Below are positions 1 to 9,239 of a stretch of DNA of 52,156 bases, piece by piece (position 1 is the stretch's first letter; each line of letters starts with the position of its first letter). Source of the stretch: Desulfonatronospira sp. (GTDB lineage: Bacteria; Desulfobacterota; Desulfovibrionia; Desulfovibrionales; Desulfonatronovibrionaceae); assembly GCA_003553695.1 (NCBI GenBank), contig PWFB01000048.1, forward strand, positions 1-52,156. The letters run 5' to 3'. Position numbers and translations under genes: made by a program. A model generated the notes under the pieces. It was not told the DNA's origin. It saw only the letters and a program-made list of their open reading frames with translations, and ran no database searches.

Positions 1-119
1 ATACGACTTTTGATGTTGAGCTTATAGTACCGATAGCCATGGATCCGGGTTTGAGGTTCGCCATTCGTGAGGGCGGCCGCACCGTGGGCGCAGGCGTGGT
101 CTCGGAAATCGTGGAGTAA
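1..119 (+). CDS. tuf: Elongation factor Tu, C-terminal end (partial)
   Basis: The reading frame that starts at base 3 and stops at the TAA at 117-119 encodes the last 38 residues of EF-Tu. It contains the domain III signature [20 protein letters not shown] and ends in VSEIVE. EF-Tu delivers aminoacyl-tRNA to the ribosome as a GTP complex. The rest of the gene lies to the left of the window. rpsJ begins only 5 bases after the stop, so there is no room for the long S10 leader known from E. coli. The S10 operon here is probably co-transcribed with tuf. Confidence 0.93.
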   Translation, partial: TTFDVELIVPIAMDPGLRFAIREGGRTVGAGVVSEIVE

Positions 120-124
120 AAAAT

Positions 125-442
125 ATGGCAACAATGAACAGCGAACGAATCAGAATTAAGCTCAGGGCTTATGATAACCGTATATTGGACAAGGCGGTTG
201 TGGAGATAGTCGATTCCGCCAAGAATACCGGTGCAGGGGTAGCCGGCCCCATTCCGCTGCCCACCAGGATTCACAAATATACAGTGAATCGCTCCGTGCA
301 CGTGGATAAAAAGTCCAGGGATCAATTTGAAATGAGAGTACATAAGCGGTTGCTGGATATCATGGAGCCCACACAACAGACCGTCGATGCCCTGGGCAAG
401 CTCAATCTTCCCGCCGGCGTCGATGTCGAGATAAAGCTGTAG
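125..442 (+). CDS. rpsJ: 30S ribosomal protein S10
   Basis: This 105-residue protein matches S10 (NusE), a 30S head protein that also joins NusB in antitermination complexes. Recognisable segments are [17 protein letters not shown] near the start and [20 protein letters not shown] in the middle. Two ATGs are available. The one at 125 sits about 8 bases after a GGAG, while the next, at 134, is too far from it, so 125 was chosen. It is the first gene of the S10 block and follows tuf by 5 bases. Confidence 0.96.
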   Translation: MATMNSERIRIKLRAYDNRILDKAVVEIVDSAKNTGAGVAGPIPLPTRIHKYTVNRSVHVDKKSRDQFEMRVHKRLLDIMEPTQQTVDALGKLNLPAGVDVEIKL

Positions 443-450
443 GTGAAAAA

Positions 451-1083
451 ATGAAACGCACAATCGGACTAATAGGCAAAAAACTGGGCATGACCAGTGT
501 GTTCGGAGATGACGGCAAATTTATTCCGGTGACTGTGATTCAGGCAGGACCATGCCCGGTAATCCAGAAAAAAGACCAGGATAAGGACGGTTATTCAGCG
601 ATACAGATAGGCTTCGATTCTATTCCCGGCCACAGGCTGAATAAACCGGCCAGGGGACATCAGGCCAAGACAGGCAAGGGTTATTTTCGAAAGCTTACCG
701 AGTTCAGTCCGGAAAATATCGATGAGTATGAACCGGGGCAGGAACTAAACGTAGAAATATTCAAGCCCGGAGACAAAATCAAGCTTACCGGAACTTCCAA
801 GGGCAAGGGCTTTGCCGGAGTAATGAAGCGCTGGAATTTCAGGGGCCTGCCCAGGACGCACGGCCACGAAAAAGTGCACAGGTCTCCAGGGGCAATTGGA
901 CAGTGTGCCGACCCCAGCAAAGTGTTCAAGGGCAAGAAAATGCCCGGGCGCATGGGCAACAAGACAGTCTCCTACAAAAACGCCGAGATTGTCTCCGTAC
1001 GCAGCCAGGACAATGTAATACTGGTCAAGGGTCAGGTTCCCGGCCCCAGAAACGGCTTTGTTGTCCTGCATAAGCAGGATTAA
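451..1083 (+). CDS. rplC: 50S ribosomal protein L3
   Basis: A 210-residue protein with the L3 core, a beta-barrel that binds 23S rRNA near the peptidyl-transferase entrance. It starts MKRTIGLIGKKLGMTSVF. The long extension contains KGKGFAGVMKRWNF (about 117-130) and SPGAIGQ (about 145-151). Gln151 lines up with the glutamine methylated by PrmB in E. coli L3. Length matches the family. It lies 8 bases after rpsJ and 9 before rplD. Confidence 0.97.
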   Translation: MKRTIGLIGKKLGMTSVFGDDGKFIPVTVIQAGPCPVIQKKDQDKDGYSAIQIGFDSIPGHRLNKPARGHQAKTGKGYFRKLTEFSPENIDEYEPGQELNVEIFKPGDKIKLTGTSKGKGFAGVMKRWNFRGLPRTHGHEKVHRSPGAIGQCADPSKVFKGKKMPGRMGNKTVSYKNAEIVSVRSQDNVILVKGQVPGPRNGFVVLHKQD

Positions 1084-1092
1084 GAGGTTTTC

Positions 1093-1713
1093 ATGTTAAG
1101 CGCTAAAGTATATTCACAAGATAATCAGGAAGTGGGTGAAATAAACCTTCAGGAAAATGTATTTTCCGTGAGCGTCAAGCCCGAACTTATGCATCAGGCT
1201 GTGCGTGCCCACCGTGCGGCTGTGCGCTCAGGGACTGTCGGTGTAAAAAACAGGGCACTGATATCCGGAGGCGGACGCAAGCCCTGGAGGCAAAAAGGAA
1301 CGGGCAGGGCAAGGGCCGGAACAGGTCGCTCTCCGCTATGGCGCGGAGGTGCCGTAATACATGGTCCAAAAGCCAGGGATTATTCCATCAAGTTGAATAA
1401 AAAGGTTCGCAGGCTGGCTCTGAAAATGGCTCTAAGCACCAAGTATGCTCAGGATGAGCTGCAGATAGTGGACAAGATTGAGTTGGGCCGGATCCGCACC
1501 AAAGACTTCGTGAACATAAAAAATAATCTTGGATTGAAAAAACCCTTGATTGTTATCGCAGAAAAGAGTAATAATCTTGAGCTTTCGGCCAGAAACGTTC
1601 CCGGCGTAGAGGTAATCACCCAGGACAGTATTAATGTTTACGAAATACTTAAGCACCAGGAACTGGTGATGGATAAACAGGCAGTGGAAAAGCTGCAGGA
1701 AAGGTTGGGCTAA
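1093..1713 (+). CDS. rplD: 50S ribosomal protein L4
   Basis: A 206-residue protein of the L4/L1e family. The basic, glycine-rich loop that reaches into the exit tunnel is visible around residues 55-90 (SGGGRKPWRQKGTGRARAG and following). In E. coli, L4 also represses its own operon through the S10 leader. That leader is absent here because tuf abuts rpsJ, so this mode of control is unlikely in the same form. The stop is followed by one base and then the rplW start. Confidence 0.96.
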   Translation: MLSAKVYSQDNQEVGEINLQENVFSVSVKPELMHQAVRAHRAAVRSGTVGVKNRALISGGGRKPWRQKGTGRARAGTGRSPLWRGGAVIHGPKARDYSIKLNKKVRRLALKMALSTKYAQDELQIVDKIELGRIRTKDFVNIKNNLGLKKPLIVIAEKSNNLELSARNVPGVEVITQDSINVYEILKHQELVMDKQAVEKLQERLG

Positions 1714-1714
1714 A

Positions 1715-2005
1715 ATGCACAGCACTCAAGTTCTGATACGCCCCATTGTTTCTGAAAAATCCAACGATCTCAAGGAATCTCAGAACAAAGTGGTATTTGC
1801 AGTTCATCCAGGCGCCAACAAGTTTCAAATAAAGGGCGCGGTTGAAAACATATTCAACGTCAAGGTGGACAAAGTTAATATTATCCGCCGGTCGCCATTG
1901 CTACGCAAGAGGTTCGGCCGGGTCAGCGGCAAAATACCAGGGTATAAAAAGGCCTTCATCACCCTGGCTGCCGGAGACAGGATAGAATTTTTCGAAGGGG
2001 TATAG
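1715..2005 (+). CDS. rplW: 50S ribosomal protein L23
   Basis: A 96-residue L23 at the exit-tunnel rim, the docking site for trigger factor and SRP. The family signature is [21 protein letters not shown]-like at the N-terminus, followed by a basic loop ([20 protein letters not shown]) and a final beta strand. Length is normal. It starts at an ATG one base after the rplD stop, which points to translational coupling. Confidence 0.95.
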   Translation: MHSTQVLIRPIVSEKSNDLKESQNKVVFAVHPGANKFQIKGAVENIFNVKVDKVNIIRRSPLLRKRFGRVSGKIPGYKKAFITLAAGDRIEFFEGV

Positions 2006-2009
2006 TCTG

Positions 2010-2837
2010 ATGGCCATCAAAAAATTAAAGCCGACCTCACCGGGGAGACGGTTCCAGACAGTTTCCAGTTTTCAGGAAATTACTGCATTTGATCCGGAAA
2101 AATCTCTTGTGGAGGGCCTTACCAAGAAAAGCGGCCGCAACAATTACGGCCGTATAACATCCAGAAGGCGCGGCGGAGGCAGCAAGCGCAAATATAGAAT
2201 TATCGACTTCAAGCGTAACAAGGTCAATGTCCCGGGCAGGGTTGTCTCCATAGAATATGATCCCAATCGAAGTGCCCGTATTGCCCTTCTGGCCTACAGA
2301 GATGGTGAGAAGCGCTATATTCTTGCTCCCGCAGGACTAAAGACCGGTGCCTGGGTACAGGCTGGAGAAGGAGTGGATATACAGCCCGGAAATGCCATGC
2401 CCATGTCAAGGATTCCTGTTGGGACCATAATCCACAATATCGAGCTTACTCCAGGGCGCGGCGGGCAGTTGGCCAGATCCGCCGGGACATACGCCCAGCT
2501 TGTAGCCAAGGAAAGCAAGTACGCACTCATCAAGCTTCCATCGGGAGAAGTACGCAAGGTTTTGTCAGCCAACACAGCAAGTATAGGTCAGGTTGGCAAC
2601 GTGGAGCACGAAAACATCTCCATCGGCAAAGCCGGTCGCAATAGATGGCTGGGAAAAAGGCCCAAGGTAAGAGGCGTGGCCATGAACCCTGTTGATCATC
2701 CCCTGGGCGGCGGTGAGGGCAGAAGTTCCGGCGGCAGGCACCCTGTATCACCCTGGGGGTGGCCCACCAAGGGTTATAAGACCAGGCGCAAGAACAAGCA
2801 GTCAGATAAATTGATAGTGAACAAGCGTAGAAAATAA
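2010..2837 (+). CDS. rplB: 50S ribosomal protein L2
   Basis: A 275-residue L2, one of the most conserved 50S proteins, needed for subunit association and peptidyl transfer. The C-terminal signature [18 protein letters not shown] contains the His of the DHP motif (His229 in E. coli numbering). The second His of the common DHPHGGGEG form is Leu here. The tail [19 protein letters not shown] is typical. It starts 4 bases after rplW. Confidence 0.97.
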   Translation: MAIKKLKPTSPGRRFQTVSSFQEITAFDPEKSLVEGLTKKSGRNNYGRITSRRRGGGSKRKYRIIDFKRNKVNVPGRVVSIEYDPNRSARIALLAYRDGEKRYILAPAGLKTGAWVQAGEGVDIQPGNAMPMSRIPVGTIIHNIELTPGRGGQLARSAGTYAQLVAKESKYALIKLPSGEVRKVLSANTASIGQVGNVEHENISIGKAGRNRWLGKRPKVRGVAMNPVDHPLGGGEGRSSGGRHPVSPWGWPTKGYKTRRKNKQSDKLIVNKRRK

Positions 2838-2848
2838 CAGGAGAGATC

Positions 2849-3133
2849 ATGCCCAGATCAATAAAAAAAGGTCCTTTTGTGGATGATCACCTGCTGAAAA
2901 AGGTGGAAAAAGCCAATGAAACCAGGGATAAAAGAGTAATAAAGACCTGGTCCAGACGCTCTACTATAACACCGGAAATGGTAGGACTGACCTTTGCTGT
3001 TCACAACGGTAAAAAATTCATCCCTGTGTTTGCCACTGAAAACATGGTAGGTCATAAGATGGGCGAGTTTGCGCCCACAAGGACTTTTTACAGCCACGCA
3101 GGCGACCGGAAAAGCAAGGCCAAACGTAAATAA
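2849..3133 (+). CDS. rpsS: 30S ribosomal protein S19
   Basis: A 94-residue S19, which pairs with S13 in the head of the 30S subunit near the A-site tRNA. It opens [20 protein letters not shown] and contains [19 protein letters not shown] and [13 protein letters not shown], all hallmarks of the family. A GGAGAG ribosome-binding site precedes the ATG. It sits between rplB and rplV in the standard order. Confidence 0.97.
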   Translation: MPRSIKKGPFVDDHLLKKVEKANETRDKRVIKTWSRRSTITPEMVGLTFAVHNGKKFIPVFATENMVGHKMGEFAPTRTFYSHAGDRKSKAKRK

Positions 3134-3151
3134 ACGGGTAGCAGGTATAAG

Positions 3152-3484
3152 ATGGAAACCAGAGCAATAGCCAGATTTATCAGGATTTCGCCTCAAAAAG
3201 CCCGCCTTGTGGGGGAGAACGTACGGGGATTGCCCGTTGAGGATGCTGTGAATATCCTGAAGTACACGCCTAAGAAGGCTGCCAGAGTTTTGAAAAAGGT
3301 GCTTGACTCGGCACTGGCCAATGCAGAGCAGAATTACAGTCTTGATCTGGACAGCCTTTATGTCAAGCAGGTACGAGTAGACGAAGGCCCAACACTTAAA
3401 AGAATACAGCCCAGAGCCATGGGCAGGGCCAACCGTATTCTGAAGAGAACCAGCCATATCACAGTAATAGTCGAAGAGTTATAG
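3152..3484 (+). CDS. rplV: 50S ribosomal protein L22
   Basis: A 110-residue L22, whose long beta hairpin lines the exit tunnel and is the usual site of erythromycin-resistance changes. Visible motifs are [20 protein letters not shown] at residues 8-27 and the hairpin/C-terminal segment [18 protein letters not shown]. Length is normal. It is 18 bases after rpsS and 12 before rpsC. Confidence 0.96.
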   Translation: METRAIARFIRISPQKARLVGENVRGLPVEDAVNILKYTPKKAARVLKKVLDSALANAEQNYSLDLDSLYVKQVRVDEGPTLKRIQPRAMGRANRILKRTSHITVIVEEL

Positions 3485-3496
3485 GAGGGAGTTGTC

Positions 3497-4132
3497 TTGG
3501 GTCAAAAGGTACATCCTTACGGGTTCAGGGTTGGCTATAATAAAAACTGGTTATCCAGGTGGTACAGCAAGACCAGCTATCCCGAGTTCATCATTGAAGA
3601 CAGAAAGCTGAGAAATTATCTTAAGTCAAAGCTTTATCATGCAGGTATATCCAGGATCGAGCTGGAACGAGCCGCTGATAAAGTCAGGATTATTATATAC
3701 ACATCCAGGCCTGGCATTGTCATCGGGCGTAAAGGTTCTGAAATTGAAAATCTTCGAAGTGATCTAAAAAAGAAATTTAAGAACGAATTTTCCATCGAGG
3801 TAAACGAAGTCAGAAGGCCGGAAACCGATGCACAGCTTGTGGCCGAAAATATTGCTTTGCAGCTGGAGCGAAGAGTTGCTTTCCGTAGAGCCATGAAGAG
3901 ATCTGTAAGCCTGGCACAGAAATTCGGGGCACAGGGAATAAAAATTTCCTGTGCAGGCCGCCTGGGGGGTGCCGAAATTGCCAGGACCGAGTGGCTGAGA
4001 GAAGGCAGGGTTCCTCTGCATACCCTGAGAGCTGATATTGACTATGGCTTTGCACAGGCCAGGACCACTTACGGCATCATCGGCGTCAAAGTCTGGATAT
4101 ACAAGGGTGATATACTAAACGAGGTCAGATAG
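3497..4132 (+). CDS. rpsC: 30S ribosomal protein S3
   Basis: A 211-residue S3, at the mRNA entry channel, with an N-terminal KH-2 domain ([17 protein letters not shown] around residues 74-90) and a C-terminal S3 domain ([20 protein letters not shown]). The start is a TTG, placed 8 bases after GGAGGG. It gives the canonical N-terminus [17 protein letters not shown], so the non-ATG start is convincing. It runs straight into rplP with a 2-base gap. Confidence 0.96.
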   Translation: MGQKVHPYGFRVGYNKNWLSRWYSKTSYPEFIIEDRKLRNYLKSKLYHAGISRIELERAADKVRIIIYTSRPGIVIGRKGSEIENLRSDLKKKFKNEFSIEVNEVRRPETDAQLVAENIALQLERRVAFRRAMKRSVSLAQKFGAQGIKISCAGRLGGAEIARTEWLREGRVPLHTLRADIDYGFAQARTTYGIIGVKVWIYKGDILNEVR

Positions 4133-4134
4133 TC

Positions 4135-4548
4135 ATGCTTAGTCCAAAAAAAGTAAGGTTCAGAAAGAGGCAGAAAGGCAGAATCAAGGGAAAGGCCTCC
4201 AGAGGGACCAATGTGAATTTCGGCGAGTTAGGCCTGAAAGCTGTTGAGTCAGGTAAAATCACCAATCAACAGATAGAGTCAGCACGTATAGCCATGATGC
4301 GGCATATAAAGCGCGGCGGAAAAGTATTTATCCGCATTTTTCCGGATAAACCCATTACAGCCAAACCTGCTGAAACCAGGCAGGGAAAAGGTAAAGGCTC
4401 TCCGGTAGGCTGGTGTGCTCCGGTCAAGCCGGGCCGGATCCTTTATGAACTGCGCGGAGTCGCCAATACAGAACTTGCCCGGGAAGCCTTGCGGCGTGCC
4501 TCCTACAAGCTGCCTGTCAAGACTGTAATAGTAGAAAAGGAGTGGTAG
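4135..4548 (+). CDS. rplP: 50S ribosomal protein L16
   Basis: A 137-residue L16, which organises the A-site region of the 50S subunit. Motifs: [20 protein letters not shown] at the start, [21 protein letters not shown] in the middle and [20 protein letters not shown]. The Arg hydroxylated by RoxA (YcfD) in E. coli would lie in this last part. Length agrees with E. coli L16 (136). It is tightly packed between rpsC and rpmC. Confidence 0.96.
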   Translation: MLSPKKVRFRKRQKGRIKGKASRGTNVNFGELGLKAVESGKITNQQIESARIAMMRHIKRGGKVFIRIFPDKPITAKPAETRQGKGKGSPVGWCAPVKPGRILYELRGVANTELAREALRRASYKLPVKTVIVEKEW

Positions 4549-4553
4549 TTTTT

Positions 4554-4760
4554 ATGAAGCCAGAGGAAATCCGCAAACTTTCCGCAGCTGACATGCAGAA
4601 ACAATTGCATGGATTCAGGCAGGAGCTTTTTAACCTTCGCTTTCAGCATTCCACCGGTCAGCTGGAGAACACCCAGAGAATGACTCAGGTTCGTAAGAAT
4701 ATTGCCAGGATTCTAACCATACTCAAGGAAAAAGAGGCAGGAACAGGCCATGACAAGTAA
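4554..4760 (+). CDS. rpmC: 50S ribosomal protein L29
   Basis: L29 is a small helical protein at the tunnel exit beside L23. The ATG at 4554 gives a 68-residue protein starting MKPEEIRKLSAADMQKQL and carrying the signature QELFNLRFQHSTGQLENTQR. An in-frame GTG lies upstream at 4542 but overlaps the end of rplP. AGGAG at about 4538-4542 fits the ATG better. The 3' end overlaps rpsQ by 11 bases. Confidence 0.93.
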   Translation: MKPEEIRKLSAADMQKQLHGFRQELFNLRFQHSTGQLENTQRMTQVRKNIARILTILKEKEAGTGHDK

Positions 4761-5019
4761 ATCCAAAACCTCTGGAAATAAACGCAGAATGGTGGGGTTT
4801 GTTACCAGTGATAAAAACGACAAGACCATAGTCGTCCGAGTGGAAACACTTATTAAACATCCCCTGCTCAAGAAATATATTCGCAGAAGAAAAAAATTCA
4901 TGGCCCATGATCCGGAAAACGATTCCAAGATCGGGGACAAGGTCCAGATTATTGAACACCGTCCCATGAGTGCCAGAAAGAAATGGCATTTAAACAAGGT
5001 TTTGGAAAGAGCGGTCTAA
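4750..5019 (+). CDS. rpsQ: 30S ribosomal protein S17
   Basis: An 89-residue S17, an OB-fold protein that binds 16S rRNA early in assembly. Family motifs are RRMVGFVTSDKNDKTIVVRV and HDPENDSKIGDKVQIIEHRP, with the terminal KKWHLNKVLER. It overlaps rpmC by 11 bases. It is the last gene before a 180-base spacer, at the same position where the E. coli S10 operon ends. Confidence 0.95.
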   Translation: MTSKSKTSGNKRRMVGFVTSDKNDKTIVVRVETLIKHPLLKKYIRRRKKFMAHDPENDSKIGDKVQIIEHRPMSARKKWHLNKVLERAV

Positions 5020-5199
5020 GACTCTACTGTAAAGGTTTATTGCCTTGCAAACCACGGCAGACTTGCGACGGGCAAAACAATCAAAAAATTTCCGGTCTTT
5101 GGTTAATGTATTATCTTGATACAATTTTTAGTATTCATCGCTGGCAGGCAGGACTGGATTCAGCTCAAATATTGATAACGAGACACAAGGTGGAAGAAA
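5020..5199 (+). promoter_or_regulatory. S10/spc operon boundary spacer
   Basis: A 180-base gene-free stretch between rpsQ and rplN, the longest gap in the ribosomal block, is visibly more A+T-rich than its surroundings. In E. coli the spc promoter lies exactly here. A good -10-like TACAAT occurs near 5119-5124, but the best -35 upstream of it (TTTGGT/TTGGTT) is poor. No clear hairpin-plus-T-run terminator was found. I infer an internal promoter or processing region without being able to fix its elements. Confidence 0.35.
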
Positions 5200-5568
5200 A
5201 TGATACAAGTCCAGACCAAACTGGATGTAGCCGACAACTCCGGCGCAAAAAGCGTGGCCTGCATTAAAGTGTTAGGCGGAAGCAAGCGCAGGTATGCATC
5301 CATAGGAGATATAGTGGTGGTGTCTGTCAAGGATGCCATGCCCAGAGCCAAGGTCAAGAAAGGTGATATATATAAGGCCGTGGTTGTCCGGACCAAGAAG
5401 GAGGTCGGCCGCAACGACGGTTCCCATATCCGTTTTGACAACAATTCGGCAGTGCTTCTGAATAAGAACATGGAGCCCATCGGAACCAGAATATTCGGTC
5501 CGGTGGCCAGGGAACTGCGCGGAAAAAATTTCATGAAGATTGTTTCTCTTGCACCTGAGGTTCTGTAA
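5200..5568 (+). CDS. rplN: 50S ribosomal protein L14
   Basis: A 122-residue L14, which contacts 16S rRNA at an intersubunit bridge and is the binding site of the silencing factor RsfS. Motifs: [19 protein letters not shown] at the start, [20 protein letters not shown] in the middle and [22 protein letters not shown] at the end. The ATG follows AAGGTGGAAGAAA. It is the first gene after the 180-base spacer, like the first gene of the E. coli spc operon. Confidence 0.97.
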   Translation: MIQVQTKLDVADNSGAKSVACIKVLGGSKRRYASIGDIVVVSVKDAMPRAKVKKGDIYKAVVVRTKKEVGRNDGSHIRFDNNSAVLLNKNMEPIGTRIFGPVARELRGKNFMKIVSLAPEVL

Positions 5569-5569
5569 A

Positions 5570-5890
5570 ATGAGCAAGATGAAAATAAAGCAAAACGACA
5601 AAGTAATGATCATATCCGGCAAGGATAAGACCAAAATAGGCAAGGTGCTCAAGATATACCACAATAAGGGCAAGGTGCTTGTGGAGGGTCTGAATAAGAT
5701 CAAGAAACATGTCAAGCCCAATCCCTACAAGCAGGAGCAGGGGGGGATCAAGGACTCAGAGGCCCCTGTGCATATATCCAATGTACGAGTGGTATGCGAT
5801 GCCTGTGCCAATCCCACCAAGCCGGGATTTCGAGAAACAGCAGACGGACAGAAAGTCCGCTTCTGCAGAAAATGTGACGAGAATTTTTAG
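5570..5890 (+). CDS. rplX: 50S ribosomal protein L24, zinc-ribbon (C+) form
   Basis: A 106-residue L24, an assembly-initiator protein with an N-terminal KOW domain ([20 protein letters not shown]) followed by [14 protein letters not shown]. The C-terminal region keeps two Cys pairs, CDAC and CRKC, so it is the C+ form that can bind zinc; many L24s have lost these. The ATG at 5570, one base after the rplN stop, was chosen over a longer frame that begins inside rplN. Confidence 0.95.
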   Translation: MSKMKIKQNDKVMIISGKDKTKIGKVLKIYHNKGKVLVEGLNKIKKHVKPNPYKQEQGGIKDSEAPVHISNVRVVCDACANPTKPGFRETADGQKVRFCRKCDENF

Positions 5891-5898
5891 GAGTAATG

Positions 5899-6438
5899 AT
5901 GCTCAGGCTGGAAAAATATTTTAAAGAAGAAATAAGTCCCAAGCTGCACAAAGAGTTCAATTACACTTCTCCCATGCAGATTCCCAGAGTGGAGAAGGTG
6001 ATTCTGAACATGGGTCTGGGTGAAGGCAGTCAGAACAACAAGCTTATCCAGGATGCCGTGGAAGAGCTCTCCAGAATCGCCGGGCAAAAGGCAGTGATCA
6101 CCAGGGCAAAAAAATCCATTGCCGCTTTCAAGCTCAGGGAGGGTATGCCTGTTGGATGTACGGTAACCCTCAGACGAGCCCGCATGTGGGCTTTTCTGGA
6201 TAAGCTTTTGAATATTGCCCTGCCCAGGGTACGCGATTTTCGAGGGCTGCCGGACAGAGGGATGGACGGTCGCGGCAATTACACTCTGGGCATCAGGGAG
6301 CATACCATTTTCCCGGAGATCAACCTGGACAGGGTGGATCGGACCAAGGGCATGAATATTACAGTGGTAACATCAGCCAACACCGACAAGGAAGGCAAAA
6401 CTTTGCTGACCCTGCTGGGCATGCCTTTTAAAAAGTAA
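5899..6438 (+). CDS. rplE: 50S ribosomal protein L5
   Basis: L5 binds 5S rRNA and forms the central protuberance contact with the 30S head. Two adjacent ATGs occur at 5896 and 5899. The second is 5 bases after AGGAG and gives a 179-residue protein, the length of E. coli L5, so it is preferred. Motifs: [16 protein letters not shown] (about 29-44), [20 protein letters not shown] and [20 protein letters not shown]. Confidence 0.95.
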   Translation: MLRLEKYFKEEISPKLHKEFNYTSPMQIPRVEKVILNMGLGEGSQNNKLIQDAVEELSRIAGQKAVITRAKKSIAAFKLREGMPVGCTVTLRRARMWAFLDKLLNIALPRVRDFRGLPDRGMDGRGNYTLGIREHTIFPEINLDRVDRTKGMNITVVTSANTDKEGKTLLTLLGMPFKK

Positions 6439-6450
6439 GGAGGACTGGTT

Positions 6451-6636
6451 TTGACAAGGAAATCGCTAATGGCCAAGGCACAAAGGAAACCAAAGTTTTC
6501 CTCCAGGGCCTATAACCGTTGTCCTTTGTGTGGAAGATCCCGCGCATTTATGCGTCATTTCGGAATTTGCCGCATTTGTTTCAGAAATATGTCCCTGGCA
6601 GGTGAACTGCCGGGTGTCAGAAAATCAAGCTGGTAG
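6451..6636 (+). CDS. rpsZ: 30S ribosomal protein S14, type Z (zinc form)
   Basis: A 61-residue short S14 with the zinc-ribbon pairs CPLC and CRIC and the C-terminal signature [11 protein letters not shown]. Length equals that of other zinc S14 proteins. The start is a TTG 9 bases after AGGAGG. It gives a [15 protein letters not shown] leader that aligns in length with the family, so it is preferred to the internal ATG at 6469. It sits between rplE and rpsH as usual. Confidence 0.94.
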   Translation: MTRKSLMAKAQRKPKFSSRAYNRCPLCGRSRAFMRHFGICRICFRNMSLAGELPGVRKSSW

Positions 6637-6654
6637 ATCTAGAGAGGAACAATC

Positions 6655-7035
6655 ATGTCCGTTGACCCCATTGCAGATATGCTGACACGCATAAGAAATG
6701 CACATACAGCCCTGCACCGCGAAGTACAGATGCCTTCGAGCAAGGCTAAAAAGGCCATTCTTGAGATCATGACCGAAAAGGGTTTTATCCAGGATTATAC
6801 ATCTGACGACAGAGATATCCGGGTAAGACTTAAGTATAACGGCAGCAAGCCGGTGATCAAGGGTCTGAACAAGATCAGCAAACCAGGCAGGAAGGTATAT
6901 TCCCAGGCTTCAGAGATACCTCTGGTCAGAAACGGAATGGGCATCTGTATCGTGTCCACCTCCAGAGGGGTAATGGACGGCATGGAGGCCCGGAAACAAA
7001 ATGTCGGCGGCGAACTTATCTGCGAGATCTGGTAG
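6655..7035 (+). CDS. rpsH: 30S ribosomal protein S8
   Basis: A 126-residue S8, a primary 16S rRNA binder that in E. coli also represses the spc operon by binding near the L5 start. Motifs: MSVDPIADMLTRIRNAHTAL at the start and GMGICIVSTSRGVMDGMEAR with VGGELICEIW at the end. The ATG follows GAGAGGAACAATC. A 63-base gap separates it from rplF. Confidence 0.96.
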   Translation: MSVDPIADMLTRIRNAHTALHREVQMPSSKAKKAILEIMTEKGFIQDYTSDDRDIRVRLKYNGSKPVIKGLNKISKPGRKVYSQASEIPLVRNGMGICIVSTSRGVMDGMEARKQNVGGELICEIW

Positions 7036-7098
7036 ATAAGCCATGGAACTTTGTTCAGTCTGGACCAGTTTTAAAAAATCCTGGCAGGGAAGGAAGAC

Positions 7099-7635
7099 AT
7101 GTCACGAATAGGAGTTGAGCCCATCACCATACCGCAGGGTGTTGAGGTTACGCAGCAGAAATCAAAACTGCATGTTAAAGGACCAAAAGGGGAGTTGAGT
7201 GTAGCACTGGATCCCAGAGTGAAAATCAACATCGATGGACAGACCCTGAAAGTAAGCAAGGCAGATGACAGCATCAAAGCCAGGGAGCAGTGGGGACTCA
7301 GAAGGACTCTTGTCAACAATGCAGTCCAGGGTGTGTACCAGGGGTTCAAAAAATCCCTCGACGTTATAGGGGTAGGCTACAAGGTGGATATGCAGGGCAA
7401 CACTCTGGTGCTCAATGTCGGATTTTCTCATCCGGTACGCATTGAACTGCCCAAGGGAGTGGAAGGCAGTGTGGAAAAAAACAGGATCACCCTGTCCGGC
7501 ATAGATAAGCAGCTTATTGGCGAGACAGCTGCAAAAATCAGACGCGTAAGGCCTCCTGAACCCTACAAAGGCAAGGGGATCAGGTATGAGAAGGAAGAAG
7601 TCAAACAAAAGGCCGGAAAATCCGGTAAAAAATAA
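7099..7635 (+). CDS. rplF: 50S ribosomal protein L6
   Basis: A 178-residue L6 made of two similar alpha/beta domains that bind the sarcin-ricin loop region. It begins [17 protein letters not shown]. It carries the family signature [19 protein letters not shown] near residues 152-170 and a lysine-rich end. Length matches E. coli L6 (177). It follows a GGAAGGAAGAC ribosome-binding site and precedes rplR by 11 bases. Confidence 0.97.
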   Translation: MSRIGVEPITIPQGVEVTQQKSKLHVKGPKGELSVALDPRVKINIDGQTLKVSKADDSIKAREQWGLRRTLVNNAVQGVYQGFKKSLDVIGVGYKVDMQGNTLVLNVGFSHPVRIELPKGVEGSVEKNRITLSGIDKQLIGETAAKIRRVRPPEPYKGKGIRYEKEEVKQKAGKSGKK

Positions 7636-7646
7636 CGGGTAAGCAC

Positions 7647-7997
7647 ATGAAGCTGTCCAAAAATCAAAGGCGTATAAAGCGCAAGTACCGTATACGCAAG
7701 AAGATCAGTGGTACTGCGCAAAAACCCAGACTGGTGGTATTCAGATCCAACAGGCATATTTACGCTCAGATTGTAGATGATACAGAGGCGCGTACTTTAG
7801 TTGCGTGCTCAACCCACAATCTGGAAGAATCTTCTGGTCTTACTGCTACGACAGCCGGGAATGTAGGAACAAAGCTTGCAGAAAAGGCAGTGGCCAAGAA
7901 CATATCTAAAGTAGTTTTCGACCGCAACGGTTACTATTATCACGGCAGGATAAAAGCTCTGGCAGACGCAGCACGTGCCGGCGGCCTTAAGTTTTAA
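7647..7997 (+). CDS. rplR: 50S ribosomal protein L18
   Basis: A 116-residue L18, a 5S rRNA-binding protein of the central protuberance. Signature segments are [20 protein letters not shown] and [20 protein letters not shown], followed by ARAGGLKF at the C-terminus. The N-terminus is strongly basic, as expected. It lies between rplF and rpsE with short gaps of 11 and 14 bases. Confidence 0.96.
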   Translation: MKLSKNQRRIKRKYRIRKKISGTAQKPRLVVFRSNRHIYAQIVDDTEARTLVACSTHNLEESSGLTATTAGNVGTKLAEKAVAKNISKVVFDRNGYYYHGRIKALADAARAGGLKF

Positions 7998-8011
7998 GGG
8001 GAAATGATTTC

Positions 8012-8506
8012 ATGCAGCAAAACGATTTGGAACTCATTGAAAAGATAGTATATCTCAATCGCGTGGCCAAAGTGGTCAAGGGCGGACGTAGATTCAGGTT
8101 CAGCGCACTGGTTGTTGTGGGAGACGGGCAAGGAACAGTAGGTTATGGTCTGGGCAAAGCCAATCAGGTGCCGGAAGCCATCAGGAAGGCAACGGAAAAA
8201 GCCAAGAAATCCATGGTAAAAGTCATACTCAGCGGTTCCACCATCCCCTTTCAGGTTACCGGGCGATACGGAGCTGCCAGAGTACTCCTCAAGCCGGCCA
8301 GCGAAGGAACCGGCATAATAGCAGGAGGACCGGTCAGAGCTGCAATGGAAGCTGCAGGGGTTAAAAACATTCTTACCAAGGCCATCGGAACCAACAATCC
8401 CCACAATGTAGTCAAGGCAACCGTGGAAGGCCTGACCCAGATGGCCAGTCCAGAGTATGTGTCCGGCCTGCGCGGGCAGAGTGTAGAGTATGCCAGCGTC
8501 AGGTAG
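8012..8506 (+). CDS. rpsE: 30S ribosomal protein S5
   Basis: A 164-residue S5, which sits at the mRNA entry pore and affects decoding fidelity. Motifs: [20 protein letters not shown] with [20 protein letters not shown] in the N-terminal dsRBD-like domain, and [20 protein letters not shown] in the C-terminal domain. The start ATG follows AAGGGGAAATGATTTC. The 115 bases before rpmD carry no recognised gene. Confidence 0.96.
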   Translation: MQQNDLELIEKIVYLNRVAKVVKGGRRFRFSALVVVGDGQGTVGYGLGKANQVPEAIRKATEKAKKSMVKVILSGSTIPFQVTGRYGAARVLLKPASEGTGIIAGGPVRAAMEAAGVKNILTKAIGTNNPHNVVKATVEGLTQMASPEYVSGLRGQSVEYASVR

Positions 8507-8621
8507 GGTGCACCTGCTAATGGTCAGTTTTGCAGATGCAGAGGACATAAGACTGGTGCATCGTTTCTGAATTTTTGCAGTTAAAACAGGTAAGCCTTGG
8601 GGACATCCGGGAGTTATTTTT

Positions 8622-8789
8622 ATGAAAATCAAACTGAAAAGAAGTTTTATAGGGATGAAGCCAGTGCAGAGAAGAACGCTCAAGGCTCTGGGATTCAAGC
8701 GTCCCAATCAGGTGCTTGAAGTACAGGATAATCCCAGCATAAAGGGTATGATTAAAAACGTTGAAAGCTTTGTCGAGGTTATAAAATAA
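8622..8789 (+). CDS. rpmD: 50S ribosomal protein L30
   Basis: A 55-residue protein read directly from the ATG at 8622 to the TAA at 8787-8789. It starts MKIKLKRSFIGMKPVQRRTL and continues with KALGFKRPNQVLEVQDNPSI, the typical L30 order of a short strand, the IG-KPVQR-TL helix and the LGL/LGF-K turn. L30 is a small 50S protein near 5S rRNA. The final A of its stop is the first base of the rplO ATG (TAATG), so the two are translationally coupled. Confidence 0.95.
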   Translation: MKIKLKRSFIGMKPVQRRTLKALGFKRPNQVLEVQDNPSIKGMIKNVESFVEVIK

Positions 8790-9235
8790 TGAATCTGCAT
8801 GAACTTTACCCTTTTCCGGAAGAACAGAAAGCTCCCAAAAGGCTGGGCAGAGGTAATGCCAGCGGCAAGGGAAAGACCAGCGGCAAAGGACACAAAGGTC
8901 AGAAATGCAGGGCTGGAGCGAGCATCCCCGCTCACTTCGAAGGCGGTCAGATGCCCTTGTCCAGAAGGCTGCCCAAAAGAGGTTTTAAAAATCGCTTTCG
9001 CCAGGAGTACTGTTCAGTCAACCTGAAGCAGATTGCCAACCATTTTGCAGATGCTCAGGAAATTAACCTGGAAGATATATACAGAAAAAAGCTTGCCCGT
9101 AAAAACCATCCGGTTAAAATTTTAGGCGATGGAGAAATAAACGCTGCGATGCAGATTACTGCTCACAAGTTCAGCAAAACCGCTGCCGAAAAAATCGTCA
9201 ATGCCGGCGGACAAGTAAAATCCCTGGAAGGATAA
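8789..9235 (+). CDS. rplO: 50S ribosomal protein L15
   Basis: A 148-residue L15, a late-binding 50S assembly protein. The glycine/arginine-rich N-terminal extension is clear (RLGRGNASGKGKTSGKGHKG, about 19-38), followed by FEGGQMPLSRRLPKRGFKN and a C-terminal domain ending in NAGGQVKSLEG. It overlaps the rpmD stop by one base and leads directly into secY. Confidence 0.96.
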   Translation: MNLHELYPFPEEQKAPKRLGRGNASGKGKTSGKGHKGQKCRAGASIPAHFEGGQMPLSRRLPKRGFKNRFRQEYCSVNLKQIANHFADAQEINLEDIYRKKLARKNHPVKILGDGEINAAMQITAHKFSKTAAEKIVNAGGQVKSLEG

Positions 9236-9239
9236 CAGC

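Noticed and set aside
4983-5267. Open frame across the rpsQ-rplN spacer
   Set aside because: It begins inside rpsQ, ends inside rplN, has no ribosome-binding site and no similarity to known proteins.
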